From: Eopsaltria australis
Lineage: Eukaryota; Chordata; Aves; Passeriformes; Petroicidae
Length of the DNA: 64,000 nucleotides
NCBI GenBank assembly: GCA_034509425.1
Contig: JAVTVJ010000049.1
Span: forward strand, 2,874,001 to 2,938,000
Reading direction: 5' to 3'
Each line of letters opens with the position of its first letter. Position 1 is the first letter of the stretch. The translations under genes and the position numbers were made by a program. The notes under the pieces are model-generated. The model was not told the origin of the DNA. It saw nothing but the letters and a program-made list of their open reading frames with translations, and did not search any database. This document shows positions 26,588-38,946 of the stretch, one piece after another.

Positions 26588-27055
26588 GAAAAGACACAGA
26601 CCTGTTGGAGCATGTCCAGAGGAAGATGCTCAGAAGGCTGGAACACTTGCCCTTGTGAAGCTGGACTGAGAGAACTGTGGTTGTGCAGCCTGCTGAAAAG
26701 GCTCATGGCAGACTTACAGTACTTAAAGGTGATGTAAAAGAAAGACGGAGACAACGTTCAGCAGACCTGTTGCAACAGAACAAGGAGTGATGGTTTTAAT
26801 ATAAAGGGGATAGATTTTTTCAGCTACAAGGAAGAAGTTTTTTACAATAACAGTGATGAAACACTAGCACAGGTTACCCAGTGAGGTGGTGGATGACCCA
26901 TCCCTGGGAATGTTCAAGGTTGAATGGGGCTCTGAGGAATCTGATATAGCTGATGACATCCCTGCTCATGGCAGGGATGGGGGTTTGGACTTGGTAACCT
27001 TTAAAGATCCCTTCCAACTCCAACTATTCTATGATTCTATGACGTTCCATGACTC
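26588..27055 (+). mobile_element. CR1 LINE fragment, 3' end with extended tail
   Basis: The plus strand begins within the RT C-terminal coding region, with GACCTGTTGGAGCATGTCCA at about 26600, and runs through GTGGTGGATGACCCATCCCT near 26885 and the 'catggcaggga..gg' phrase near 26968 to the tail. The frame is broken several times. The 3' tail is notable for repeats of an ATTCTATG-like octamer (ATTCTATG twice exactly, then decayed copies up to about 27055); CR1 elements normally end in a few such octamers rather than poly-A. Confidence 0.93.
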
Positions 27056-27715
27056 TGTAGAGCAACTGGGGAAAAAAGAAATTTAAAATAAAATTAAAAG
27101 GAAGGGAAAAATAAGAAACCACTTAGGGAAACTTACAAGTTTACACAGCATAAGGATATTACCAGAAGGCAAAATATTGTTAATATGGGAAATCTCCCTA
27201 GTGGTATAGCTAGAATGGTTATTTTAACAGTCTGATCCCTAAAAATATTCTGGTGCTACAGTAGAAAAATTGTGAATTTAATGTGCAGCACTCTTACGTA
27301 TTTTTATATTACACCAGTAAAATACTGGTGGAAATGCTGCGCTCTAGAGGAATGCCAAAGCTGAGATCCCAAATGAGAAGCATATTACCACTAAGAGAAA
27401 ATATTCTCTAGGAAATCCATATTTACAGGTGAATTTGCAATGCTTAGCTGGAGGGAATTCTTGAACCTGATTTACTTACAGGGTATGTGGTTCTACTGGC
27501 AACTATTGACTAGGGAATAGAAAGATCCACTGCATTTTGTAAGAACTATTTTCTAGTTTGAAACAAAAATGTTTCTTTTCCTTCAGACATTTCTCTTTGG
27601 AAGCATTCCTCTGGCACTCCTTTCGGAAGATAAGTGGTATGTGTATGAACTGTTACTCTGAAAGGTTTTAAAAGGAACATTATTTTTACTGCTTGGGCAT
27701 GGGTCTGCTTTTTGC

Positions 27716-27730
27716 TTTTTTTTTTTTTTT
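27716..27730. repeat. Poly-T tract (15 bases)
   Basis: Fifteen consecutive T, within a broader T-rich stretch from about 27708 that runs into a CTGGGGG patch. No retrogene precedes it on the minus strand that I can recognise. Confidence 0.9.
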
Positions 27731-28282
27731 CTGGGGGTTTTGGTGTTTTTCTTACTATTTTGGTTTTGGTAGTTTGAAAGAATAGCTTTATCAGAGCAAA
27801 CACTTCATGACTATCTCTGGAGGGCCTTAAGATTGCTGACAAACAACACTATAACAAACATCTATAACTACTAGAGGGCACTTTTTAAATAGAAGCAGAC
27901 ATATACTTGATATGTGATGTATACAGAGTAGGCTGATAGATGGAAGGCAGTTTCTAACACAGTCTCTGGGAATATCGCACGTAGCAAAGCAAAGATTTTT
28001 CAGTACATTTCCTAAATGTTCATTCTGCTCCAATTCATAACTGGCATATATCCACCTTGAGGAGGATTCCTCTTGGTTGTCTATAAACTAATTTTCATTC
28101 AAAATTAGTAAAGTATTTTAACTGAATGCAAACTGAAATTCATCATTATCTATATCAGAAATATCATAGGAAAAAGATGTCCACAATATCTTATTAAATA
28201 TGTCCAAAAAAGTTAGGTAAAAGTCATCTGGTTTGATAAACAAAAGTGGTTGCATATCCAGTCTCTCACTCCCCCAAGGTGA

Positions 28283-28305
28283 GGGCTGGGAAGGGCAAGG
28301 AAGGG
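28283..28305 (+). other. G-quadruplex motif
   Basis: Four runs of GGG (28283-28285, 28288-28290, 28293-28295, 28303-28305) are separated by loops of 2, 2 and 7 bases, fitting the standard G3-N1-7 pattern. Two more G runs follow at 28323-28325 and 28327-28330. It is one of very few G-rich patches in the window and is preceded by a short C run (28270-28275) that could compete by pairing. Confidence 0.75.
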
Positions 28306-28862
28306 AGTGGTGGAGTGGAGTAGGGAGGGGAAAATACCAAACACCATTAAAAAATCAAACAAACCACAAAATAAAAGGTTTGGAAAAAATGTGATTAGAA
28401 AAAAATAAATAAGCTTTGAAAGGGAGCAGTTTCATAGTACCAATGGGATATTTAGTCATTCATCTTCCTTTAGTGCACTAGAGCTATACCAAAAAGATAC
28501 ATGAATATTTAATCTCATTTTAATTACTTCATTTGCATATATAGCTACTTAAAGAATGTTTTCAACCACCAGACTTTGTCCACCAAGCACATTTTGAGAC
28601 ATTAAAATAAAGGATTATATTAGAATAGCCTTATTCCTTCTAGCAAATATGATTAAAATTGCATTAATAGCATACATTAATAAAATAGCAGATAATAAGC
28701 AGGATCTTTCAGATTACAATGAAGTTCTCTAGTTCTCCCAAATGCTGGTATGAATTATATTAAAAAATATTAAAAAAAGATAAAAACACACACAAAAACC
28801 ACAAACAAACAAAAAACTTCATGCAGGTCATATGTCTAACTTCTGTGCAACTTGGTCTAGCA

Positions 28863-28946
28863 GAAAGTGTCCCTGCCCATGGCAGGGATATTAGACCTAG
28901 ACGATCTTCAAGGTCCCTTCCAAGCCAAGCCATTCTATGATTTATG
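28863..28946 (+). mobile_element. CR1 LINE, extreme 3' tail only
   Basis: About 84 bases match the CR1 3' UTR end: AAAGTGTCCCTGCCCATGGC at 28864, then the 'gatcttcaaggtcccttccaa' phrase, and the tail CATTCTATGATTTATGG. It is one of the shortest recognisable copies, truncated within the 3' UTR. Confidence 0.9.
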
Positions 28947-31392
28947 GTTGATGGAGTGTCCTTTTAAGTGAAAAATGACATGCCCAAACAGAAATACCAT
29001 CTAATTTCAGGTGTGTGTGATTTCTGCAGGGACAGGCTTTGCTGGTACTTGTTTGTGCATCACTCTCATACAATCTTCACAACCCCCCTGCATTCATCAC
29101 TACTATGAAGAACTATTAAAAATAGATAGATTTCAAGCAAGACAATCTGCCTCACTGTCGCCTTCGACTCCCAGCTTGTCCTGCCTTGCAAAATCTGTGC
29201 CTGCTGCTCCCTGAAACATGAAATGGGTATTCAGTTTCATAAACAGCACAAGAAATTATTTTAGAAACTGCTTATTAAAAAGCAGTATCCCTTCCTCCTC
29301 AACACATGCTTATCTCTCTATTCTTTGCTCTTTGCTCTAGTTCCAGCTTGAGTACCAAGTCCCTATTAATACAAATGCACCTTAAAAAGTCCAAATGTAG
29401 ATTGGTACTTGTCTTTTCATGGTGGCAATGTATAGCACAATAGCTTGTAGCAACCAGTCAGTCACACTGACCTTCAGTTACACAATGAACCACAAGCTTC
29501 TTACATTTTTAATAAGAAAAAGAAAAGTGTCCATTTAGCTGCAAATTATGAAATCCTTTAGCATTTGGGAGTTTTATGTTTTTCTCTCTAAGAGGTTAAG
29601 TAATGAGACGATGAATCAAACCACCATTTGGATACTGCTCACGCTGCAGAACAGCATTTCGTAATGAGAATGAAGTTGTTATACAATTTGTATCAATATC
29701 CAGAAAAATAAAGTTGATTGTATGGTGTGGGATTGTGCAGACAAAAATAATGTGATCAGTTTACATATACACGAGTATGCATATATGTGAATGTGTATCA
29801 GATGAAAAAATTTGCCTATAAAAAGTGCAACTTCAATTTCAAAGGCAAATTCAATTTCCCTGAAAAAATCAGATTGTGAATTTTCTACTATAGTCACTTA
29901 TTGTTTTAATAATTTAACACCTAAAGATTTCAAGCAACAGACACCGCTGGACTTTAAAAAATGAAGAAGCAAATTAAGTTGAAGATCAGAAGAAAGGATG
30001 GGAGAACTAAAATTATACAGAAAACACCAGTAATGTTGGACATATAAGGCAAGAATCCATGAAGCTTTTTCCTGTCATTCATTTGCTGTATGGCCTGGTT
30101 TATTATCTCACATGATCTCGTGGCCCTGTGAGTCGGTATCCAAGAAAGTGCTCTGGTTTAAGCACCATGAAATGGTTTTCTAAAGGATTTACCCATAAGT
30201 TTTTAACTGTAAAAGAGGTCCCTAAAATCACTTAAAACATTGTTAAATATAAAAATAGAAGATCCTTCTATACTTCATATCCATTAGCAGATATTTATCT
30301 TATCAGGTTCTTTTTACTTTTAAATTTGACAGGTAGTGTCAGAACAGCTTGGAAAGCATTAGCAACCTTTGAATTATAATGTTTTGTTTCTACAGTCAGT
30401 TGTTTACCTGGGTGGCTGAAAAGTACTTTCTTGTTATTTAGAAGAATGACTCTCACTGAAGTGTTGCTTTGCAGCAAAGGGTATATTTTGCTGACTTCCT
30501 CTGCAGGAAGAGTGCCTGCAGCATCAGCCCCATGTCAAGCTGCTAAGTGCAGTTATGACCCAGCAGAGGGTTCCCTCTGGCCAGTTTAAACGAGCAAGCA
30601 TAAGGAAGAAGTGTTGGTGGCAAAGATTTTCAATTAGGCAGGCCTTTAACACAGGCAATTTATGCAATGACAAGACACTCTGATCATCTGAGCTGCCCAG
30701 AAAGTGAGTCTGAGTCCTTCCTGAGGGCAACAGTGCCACCAACCCTCCCAGTGCAGCTCCTGAGTTTCTCAGGGATGCCCTTTAGTCCTCTATCTGCACT
30801 CCTTAGTTCCAGTTTGTGAGCCAAATGATTATGCCAGGAAAGCTCTACGGAGGAAAAGAGTCTACATAACCACATGCTTAACCTGACATTAACTGTCATG
30901 GACATCCACTAACAGCTACCACCTTCCCTGATACAGCTCCAGCACATCTTCTCTTACTCTTGTGCTAAAGCTTCCTCTGGCACTGTGTCAGCATCCTGTA
31001 TATCAGCAAAAACTGCTGCCATGTCTCAGAGCTTGAGAGGGAATGCTGAGTGCCCAGAGAGCAGATGCACTGACCAGCCCCAGACACTAAGGTCACTGCT
31101 AACTCACTCCAGGGTGGGCAAGTTTTAGCACCAGAAGGTGAAATCAGCTTTCCCACATGCATCAGCTCAAAAATGCTTTCTTGTCACAATATTGTCTTAT
31201 CAGTCAACTCAGAAAATTTTAATTTGTTTTGGAAACTTATACAGGAACAAGTGTACTAGAATGTATTCGAGATTGAGATTTCTTGTTTTATAAGTAATTT
31301 GAAATGTTGATGTATTTACTCAAAGAACTACTGGTAAGTAAAGCTACTAGAGAATTTGTTTCTTATCAGTGAGAGAACATGAGTAATACTTC

Positions 31393-31528
31393 TTAATATA
31401 AATATATATATAATCATATACATAATTTATATTTATGTAAATTTAAATTCATTAATTTATTAAATTTAATTAATTAAATTCATTGAAAATTAAATTCATT
31501 GAATTTATTAAATTCAAATTCATAAATT
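31393..31528. repeat. AT-rich low-complexity, imperfect TTAAATTCATT repeats
   Basis: The tract is almost entirely A and T, beginning with a short (TA)n run and continuing with decayed copies of a TTAAATTCATT-like word (for example near 31442, 31476 and 31490). Slippage-type growth is the likely origin. Confidence 0.8.
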
Positions 31529-34500
31529 GACATGAAGCTTTCAGAGTGATTAATGTTCTTTGACTCTAGTCCAAAGTCTTTCATGTTAAAATATTATGAA
31601 TTTTTGATTCAAGAATGTGCTGTTGAGTTATTAAAATTTAGTATATTTGGTATTAGAAATAAATGAAGGATTTCTACATCAATACATTTTAAATTAATTT
31701 GTAAGTGCTGGATATTTTAACTAAGAATAGCTGCACATTATTATTCAAATATTTTCTTTTTTGGAAGTCTGAGTCAAGTCTCAACTATTGCATTTGTGGC
31801 ATAAATCAAACAAGAAGATATTCCTTAGAGTTCAGCTTAAAAATAAAACTACTTTGCTATCAGACACATATAGTGTAGGTCTGAATCCAGTGTTTCACCC
31901 AAATAAAACCTTTCTGCTGTCAGTGCAAGAGATAAGCTTTGGTCATGGCACATCTTTAAGATAAAAGCTGCAACTGCTTTTCTTTCATTTAGAACATGTA
32001 CAAATGCAGAGTAGATGTGGCTTTGGCTGTAGAAGACTCTATGTATATATTGCACATAGTTTAGCCTCAAAGTTCATTCTTATTGAATGAATACAAAAAG
32101 TAATGAGAGTACAGGGCTACTGTTGTGGTGCTGCTTTCTGCACATTTCTTGTTTTTACTCCATACACTCAATTGGGTGATAAATTACGGCTGAAGAAAAG
32201 ACAAACCAGAAGGAGACATAACTGCTTTTCAGGAGATCTTCTGGGCTGATAGAAGCACAGGAAATCACAGATGGTCACTTTAATCAAATTTGTCCTTCCT
32301 GTCAGTTTAAAGAGAAAGTTATGACTCCTTAAGCAATAAAAATCTCCTGTTCAACGTTAATAAGCAATCACAGATGTGAATGCTTGTTTTTGCATTCAGC
32401 ACATTCACCTGGGAAAGAACAAGCCGTTGCAAAATACCATGCAGCACCTAAAGCAAATAAGCCTTTCCTAATGGCAGCGGGGATGCCAGATGAAATAAGT
32501 GACTATAACATGCTAGGAGAATATTTATCTGTTCTGTGAACCCTGTAAAGACTACAAAAACAATATACTGGTCACACCCATGCTCTTCTGAAAGCATCTA
32601 CTTACTGTAGTCAAAACATCTTTTTCTAGGATTCTTGTCTTTCCCCATTTCATATGATAAAAATCATACTGTATGTTTGACCCCAGGGTGTTCATATTTA
32701 TTTTTCCATGCATGAGAAAAGTTGAAACCAACAAAATAATCTAATTCCAATATGAAGATATAACAGATTACTGTCAAATGTTTGTCCCTTCTCATTTTCT
32801 ATCCTACAATAAAAAATTCTGTGATTGTGAGGGACATAAATTCATAAGTGAAGAAGGAAAATAATTTTCCATTTATTATTTTATGTCTAGAATGACAAGA
32901 TTTTGAAACAAAATTCAAAGAAATTGTTTTATGTTCCAGGGGAATTAGCACTTGCCTTTGCATGCTGAATGCCTTCTTAATGCTGTTACATAAATCTCTG
33001 AGATTTCATAAGCTAAAATCCAAGCTTTTACCAATAAAGTTTAAAGAAAATAAAGATGGGTTTCTCTTGAAAATAGCTATACGAAGTTTCAGATCTGGTG
33101 TTTCAACATGTACCTCTTGGGTTTTTTAGAAAATTGCTTGACAGGAATTATAAAAACCCCAAAACTAGAGAATTATTCTTATTTAAACCTGAATTAAGCT
33201 TGGAAATAAAGCTGTTCTCCTTGTAAAAGGTTAAAAAGCTTTTCCAATAAGAAAGGGTAACAGCTTTGTTTGGACATGATTTCTGAATTTGAATAATAAG
33301 AAAAAGTCAAATATGACAAGCGTTGTCTATGCTATAACATTTGGAATACATAGAATTCTCCACAGTGGGAAAGTCATGGGAGTTTTCTCTTTTTAAAGTC
33401 AAAGACAGATATCTTAAATGTGTTAGCATGTGTTGAAGACAGATGAATTAAGTAAAATGCAAAACCAAACACAAAAACTTGAGGCTAACCAACAGGATCT
33501 GCTCTTAAATAAAAACAAAAGTAACCAATGCAGTTGTACTAAGAACTCAAGTTAAAAGAAGAAATGCCAGGCTGCTAATATTGCACAGCTCCACAGCCTT
33601 GAGCCTGACATGTCATATTTAGTGCATTCTGCTTCTTTATCCCCAAAATGAGCTGTTATTCACATTTCTACCAGCAGCATGCCTAAAAATCGAACCATGC
33701 ACAGCTGAGACAGTTGCCCCATCCTTGTTTTCTTCTTAATTGACCACTGCAATCATTACATTTCCAAAGATGCTGAAGTAATACAGAAAAGCAATCTATC
33801 CAGTTATGAATGGACTACATGTTCTGAAATAACCCAATCTCTTCAACCCATTACTCAACCTGCAGTAGCATTAATGGCATGAATGAGAGAAGGGACCCAG
33901 CTGGATCCCACTGTTTCTAACATTTTCCTCTTTGAATGGTTCAAAGAGTAGAAAGAATGGTAGTTAGGATTGAATCTAATTTTCAATCAAGAAAGGAGTG
34001 GACCATGAATTAAAGCACAACTTGAATCAACACCATAAGAACTTTGTAATATTGAGCTGGGAGGAGAACAAATCTTGAGTCCTAACCCAGAATCTTACCA
34101 TATGCCTGATCTATTCTTCAAGTTGACCTGGATGTACTGGGAATGACCACAGCTACTCAAGGTTTGGTTCTTTCTGACAAGATAAAGGGCTAAATGCCTA
34201 GAAAATAAAGATGAAAAGAGCAGCAAAGTAGAAGTAAAATACTGGAATAAAGTAGAAATCTAAGTTATAAAATAAACATAGGGAAATTACATCATTCAGA
34301 TCTCTGAACCAACTTTGTAGATGTCCCTCAGAGACAGCAATAATAGGTAAGCATAATGTGACCTAGTTTTTATAACACTAATAAATTGCAATAACTATAG
34401 CCAAGAAAAGCAGAGAGAGGGGTGGTTGGATTTTTTTCTTACCTGAAAGGAGGTTTCTGAATTTTAATTGTTCTTTTTTAAACCATTCAAACTACAGCCA

Positions 34501-37500
34501 CCAGGCTTTGGATCCCCATATTCCTACTGTAACTATAGCTGGCTTTCATCCATGCTGCAACTTGTTTTTTCATCATCTACCCAGGACAAATAATCAAGAG
34601 GGTCATAAAGCCAAAGAGTATCTATCTTTATCACAGAGTTCAGCAAGATGGCAAGAAAGGCTGGGGAATTATTTTTAAACATGAAGGTCATAAATATTTA
34701 AATGTAGTGGATTTATAATTTAAAAAGAAAAGACCATTAGAAACTGTGCAGTTGGAGACATTTTTTGCTTTATAGACCTCGATTTCATTACACAGCCTAC
34801 TGATTTATTTTACATCTAAATGTATTTCAATAAAACATCTGGAAAATGTATCTATACTTCATTAAAATCTGTAAATATGTTTCCCCAGGAGTCAGTATTT
34901 TGAAAGAAATCTCAAGAAATCTGTCCTGTTTTATCTGTTAAGCATACATTCCAGGTTCTTCCGTATTAGTCTAATAATTTATGTTAGAACATGGTGATAA
35001 ATAATCAAAGAACATAATTTCTAAGACTTTTTTGTTCACTTCTCTACCATTATCTTCTAGGTTTATTCACATTTAGAAAATTTTCAAATTTTCAATTACT
35101 GACACATTTTTTTCATTTAAATTTAATTCAAATTGGTATCTAACATGCATCTAATACTCTTAATTATTTTTAGCCATCAGGTTTTTAATCTGCTGATCTA
35201 ATACATTGTTTCAACACAAAAGATGCTCCTCACATACAGTGCAATGCAGCACAAAGTTCTGAAACAGGCCAACTACAAGTGACTTGGTCACCTCTAGACC
35301 AGCTCCAAGAAATGCTTTTGCACATTCTCAGGCTTTGATGGTAAACCATGAGATAGATGTACAAATGTAGCTCTTAGAGACAGAGATCTGCCTTTTCTGG
35401 TAAGTGGTCCTTCAATGGGATGATGCTTAGGAAAATCTGATAATGAACAGAAATACATTTGAGACAGTCTCAAAACTCTCAAACACACCAAATCCAGTTG
35501 TTGTGGAAGTTTCTTTTCCTAACAGTTATTGTTAATGACCTGTAATATTTTTTGTCCTTAAGTAGTCCTAAAGCGCTTTTTCCCATTAGAATTTTTTGCT
35601 CAAAATTAGCTGGATTTCCCTTCTGTACTACATCAGAGGAGTGTTTGTTCAAAACCAGTACACTTTATCATCTTTCCAGACCCTTTTATTACTGCAGATG
35701 GCAACACTAAAACATCACTTTGAAGTATTTCTCATTCTTAGTAATCACCATATCAAGACGAGGAACAAGTATTTTTTGTTATTAAAAGAAGTTTGTATTA
35801 CTGTCTACACATGCATAATAACATGCCTGGATGTCTCTTAGAATTTCTAAGGAGTTGATATATATAGATATATCTGGCATATACAGTATTGTATCCTGGA
35901 TTATATAACATCTGAGCACTTTACACTGTTTACATGCAACAAGGTCATCTTGGGAGCTCTCTCATTTGAATGAAGAGTTGGGAAACAAGGCAAAAAAGCT
36001 AGTTTAGACAAAGGCAATCAAAATATGCTTTACAACCCAGCATTGCATTTTAATTACTGAGCCATTGTACTTTGAAGATGTTCAACTGATCTATTCTTTG
36101 CACATCTTACTATGTAAAGGCAAAATAAAATAAAAAATCTCACTTATGACCCTTTCTGTTTAATATCTTTTCTTTTAAAAAATAAAACAGAATGTTTCAG
36201 TGCAAGAGCACAGACTTTTCTGGTTCTTAAAACTGCTGACAAAAGAGCAAACTTCTGCTGTTAGTAGAATCTGTCACTTGAAGTGTGACTAGAGACTATA
36301 GGATGGTATGAACTTTTCTCTCTACACTGTCTTAATGAATAGGGAAACAACTAAACCTGCTGACATCTAAAATAACAAGGCACAAGTTGTCCTGATTGTG
36401 AAACTTTGTGATGCCTTGAAGCAACACATAAAAATCAGCTCTGCACCAGTGATGAACTTTTAGTACTTGTTATATCAGAATGGAACCAGCAGGCTTTTGA
36501 TTACTTACTTGTCTCCACACAACCTCTTTTTTTCTTGCATTTTCAAAGGCTGTGCTTGCTCATCTGCATGCAGCTGCAATTTCTTGAATTATTCCAGCTT
36601 TAAGCTTCAATTTTTGCACCTCTGCTCAGCCCATAATCTTGGTGTGAGGCAGTTCCCTCAAAATGGGTGTGGATTGCTCAGTAGTACATAAATGGAGTTG
36701 GTGGAAGAACTGTGAGCAAAACCAAAATAAATTAAACAGCAAAAAGGAGAAAACATGATCCTATGGCTGGGAAAATACATCAGCTGTAAACACATGGGAA
36801 TAAAATTAACTTTGAAACCTCAGCAGAAATAAACAGGAACCATGCTCACAAATTATCTCAGCAAATAAAAACACACTAAATGTTGATTCGTCTTACCTAG
36901 GTGAGCAGATGGGTTGCTGTTTTGCTTTTCTTTTTAAGAAATAATGCACCCTTCAGGCACTGATTCTGAAATAGTGATACAGTTTAAAGCTTGACAAGAT
37001 TATGTAAAATTAACACTGCTCCTAATAATTGTGTCTTAAATTAAAAGTCTGATAGCGCAAGAGCCACTCTGCTGCAAACGAAGGCTCATTCCTGTAAAGA
37101 ATGGTCTTTGAGGGAGTCCTCGGTTTCTGGTTTTCTCAAGCAGGATGTGCACACAGTCTGGTCCCTGTTGGTGTAAACACCTCTCCCTTCACAGCTTCTG
37201 GCACAAGAAGCTGTACTTCTGTCTCTCATCCAAGCAGTGAATTTACACTTAATATTGAAACATCTTCCTCTCTTTTCTTCTTTCTTTGGAACACTTTTTC
37301 AATTGTCTAGCATTCTCTTTCACTTGTGTTATTTACAGTTTAAAGTTTTAACTTTTATTCTCTTAAATGCTGCAGACCAGGTTTTTTTTTTGCTAATGAA
37401 CTTTACTACAGGTTACCAAAATGAGTAGATAATTCTCTTGACTTAATGAGTTCTGAATTAGGCTTTCAGCTACATAAAAGCCACAGTGCACTCATGATCC

Positions 37501-38928
37501 TTTTGTTCCTCCTGTATTTAAGTGGCATGGTTTGAGAATAAGAAGGCCCTCATCAGTTTTCAGCTGCCATGACTTGGATAAAATCCTACTACCAGCTATT
37601 TCAGTTTTATTACCTTTGAGACCACAGATTGCAACCCCTGGAAAAAAAAAACACAGAAATTTTCCAAAGTTTTTTTGAAGTGAGTTAGTAGGGGAAATAA
37701 AATCATCAAGTTAGGTCAGTGGATTCTGTGATTACTATTATCAACATCAAACCAGACCCAAAATATGAAAAGCTCTTGGTTAACAACTTTAAAGAAAATA
37801 ATTTAAAGACAATAAGTATCAAACAACCACTAAAGATATATGGACTCCTGCTTAAATCTTTTACACAATCACACTTTTTTCTGACTCGTAAATGTGGGAC
37901 AAAAATAACCTAGGTCAAAACACAGAGCTGCTAATCTGCAAGAAAAGCCAACACCTCCTCTCCAGGACTAAGACTGTTGCTGGGATGATAAAGGAAGCCT
38001 GCCCTGCTAACTCTGCAGATGTAGCAAAAGTTTCCCTTATCAGAGTAGAACAAGCCTTACAGCACCAATAAATTGAATTTCCATATATTGTGCCTTAACC
38101 TCTCTAGGCAGCTATGCATCACACAGCTGTTCCATAAATAGATTTGATATCACAAAATTAGCTTTTGAAATAATACATGTAAAAGATTGAGATAGAACAG
38201 ATCAAAGCTTGTTAAACAAGAAAATAAGTGTTAAAAACATCTTTTATAAATTTAAAAGATTTTTTTCATAGAAAAGTACGATTCCAAAGTTAAATTTTAA
38301 CAGCAGTGAATCAGCAAATGAGTTAAGAAGAATCAGTGTGACATTGTATCCTTAATTCCAGACAAATGTGCGGTGTATTTTCTCTTGGTATTTGCAAAAT
38401 GGTCTAACAGGAATTTAAAGAGTTTCAAAGTTAGCAGAAGTTACTCACTTCATACTAAGAAAGTGAACAAGAGTCACACAGCAAAACATGAAAATATCAG
38501 GCGATAGACATAAAACAGTGTCATTGGCCAGGCACTCTATACATACATATATTCCTTTTGCAGAATGCTAAGTCAAGAGACACAAAAGGAAACAAGCAGA
38601 TATAATCCCTTGGGACCTTGAAATTCCTTTTGACTGGGTCTTTGGAAAAATGGTTTTAAGAAGTATTAATAGCCATACAATAAGAATGATTTCAGATGGC
38701 TCACACTCCAGTCAGGCAAAAAGAATGGTAAATGTCATTATGAAAAGAAAGAACAGCATTTTGTGGCAGAGGTAAAGACTGAGCTAGAATGGCTCAAATT
38801 TTTTAAGATATGAATATAAAAGGGACTAAATTTAAATATCTACATCATTAGCTGATTAGGTAGAAAAACAACACCTGGTATTTTAAACCATTCCAAAAAG
38901 ACTCAATTCAACATGGTTGAAAGTACAA

Positions 38929-38946
38929 TAAATTCAATTGAATTTA
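38929..38946. repeat. 18-bp perfect palindrome
   Basis: TAAATTCAATTGAATTTA is its own reverse complement. Its composition is AT-rich, and a palindrome of this length is about what chance allows in this window. Confidence 0.7.

Larger units (their letters stand above)
27056..28862. other. Unique sequence with homopolymer and G-rich tracts
   Basis: No gene is seen. A 15-base T run lies at 27716-27730, and the lysine-rich minus-strand frame through it (27546-27842) is a low-complexity artefact. A G-rich patch lies at 28261-28330. Confidence 0.55.

Noticed and set aside
27546..27842. Lysine-rich minus-strand frame of 98 codons
   Set aside because: Its basic run is the translation of the poly-T tract; no further support.
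30530..31160. GC-richer block considered as a solo LTR
   Set aside because: No TG..CA ends, poly-A signal or flanking duplication could be found.
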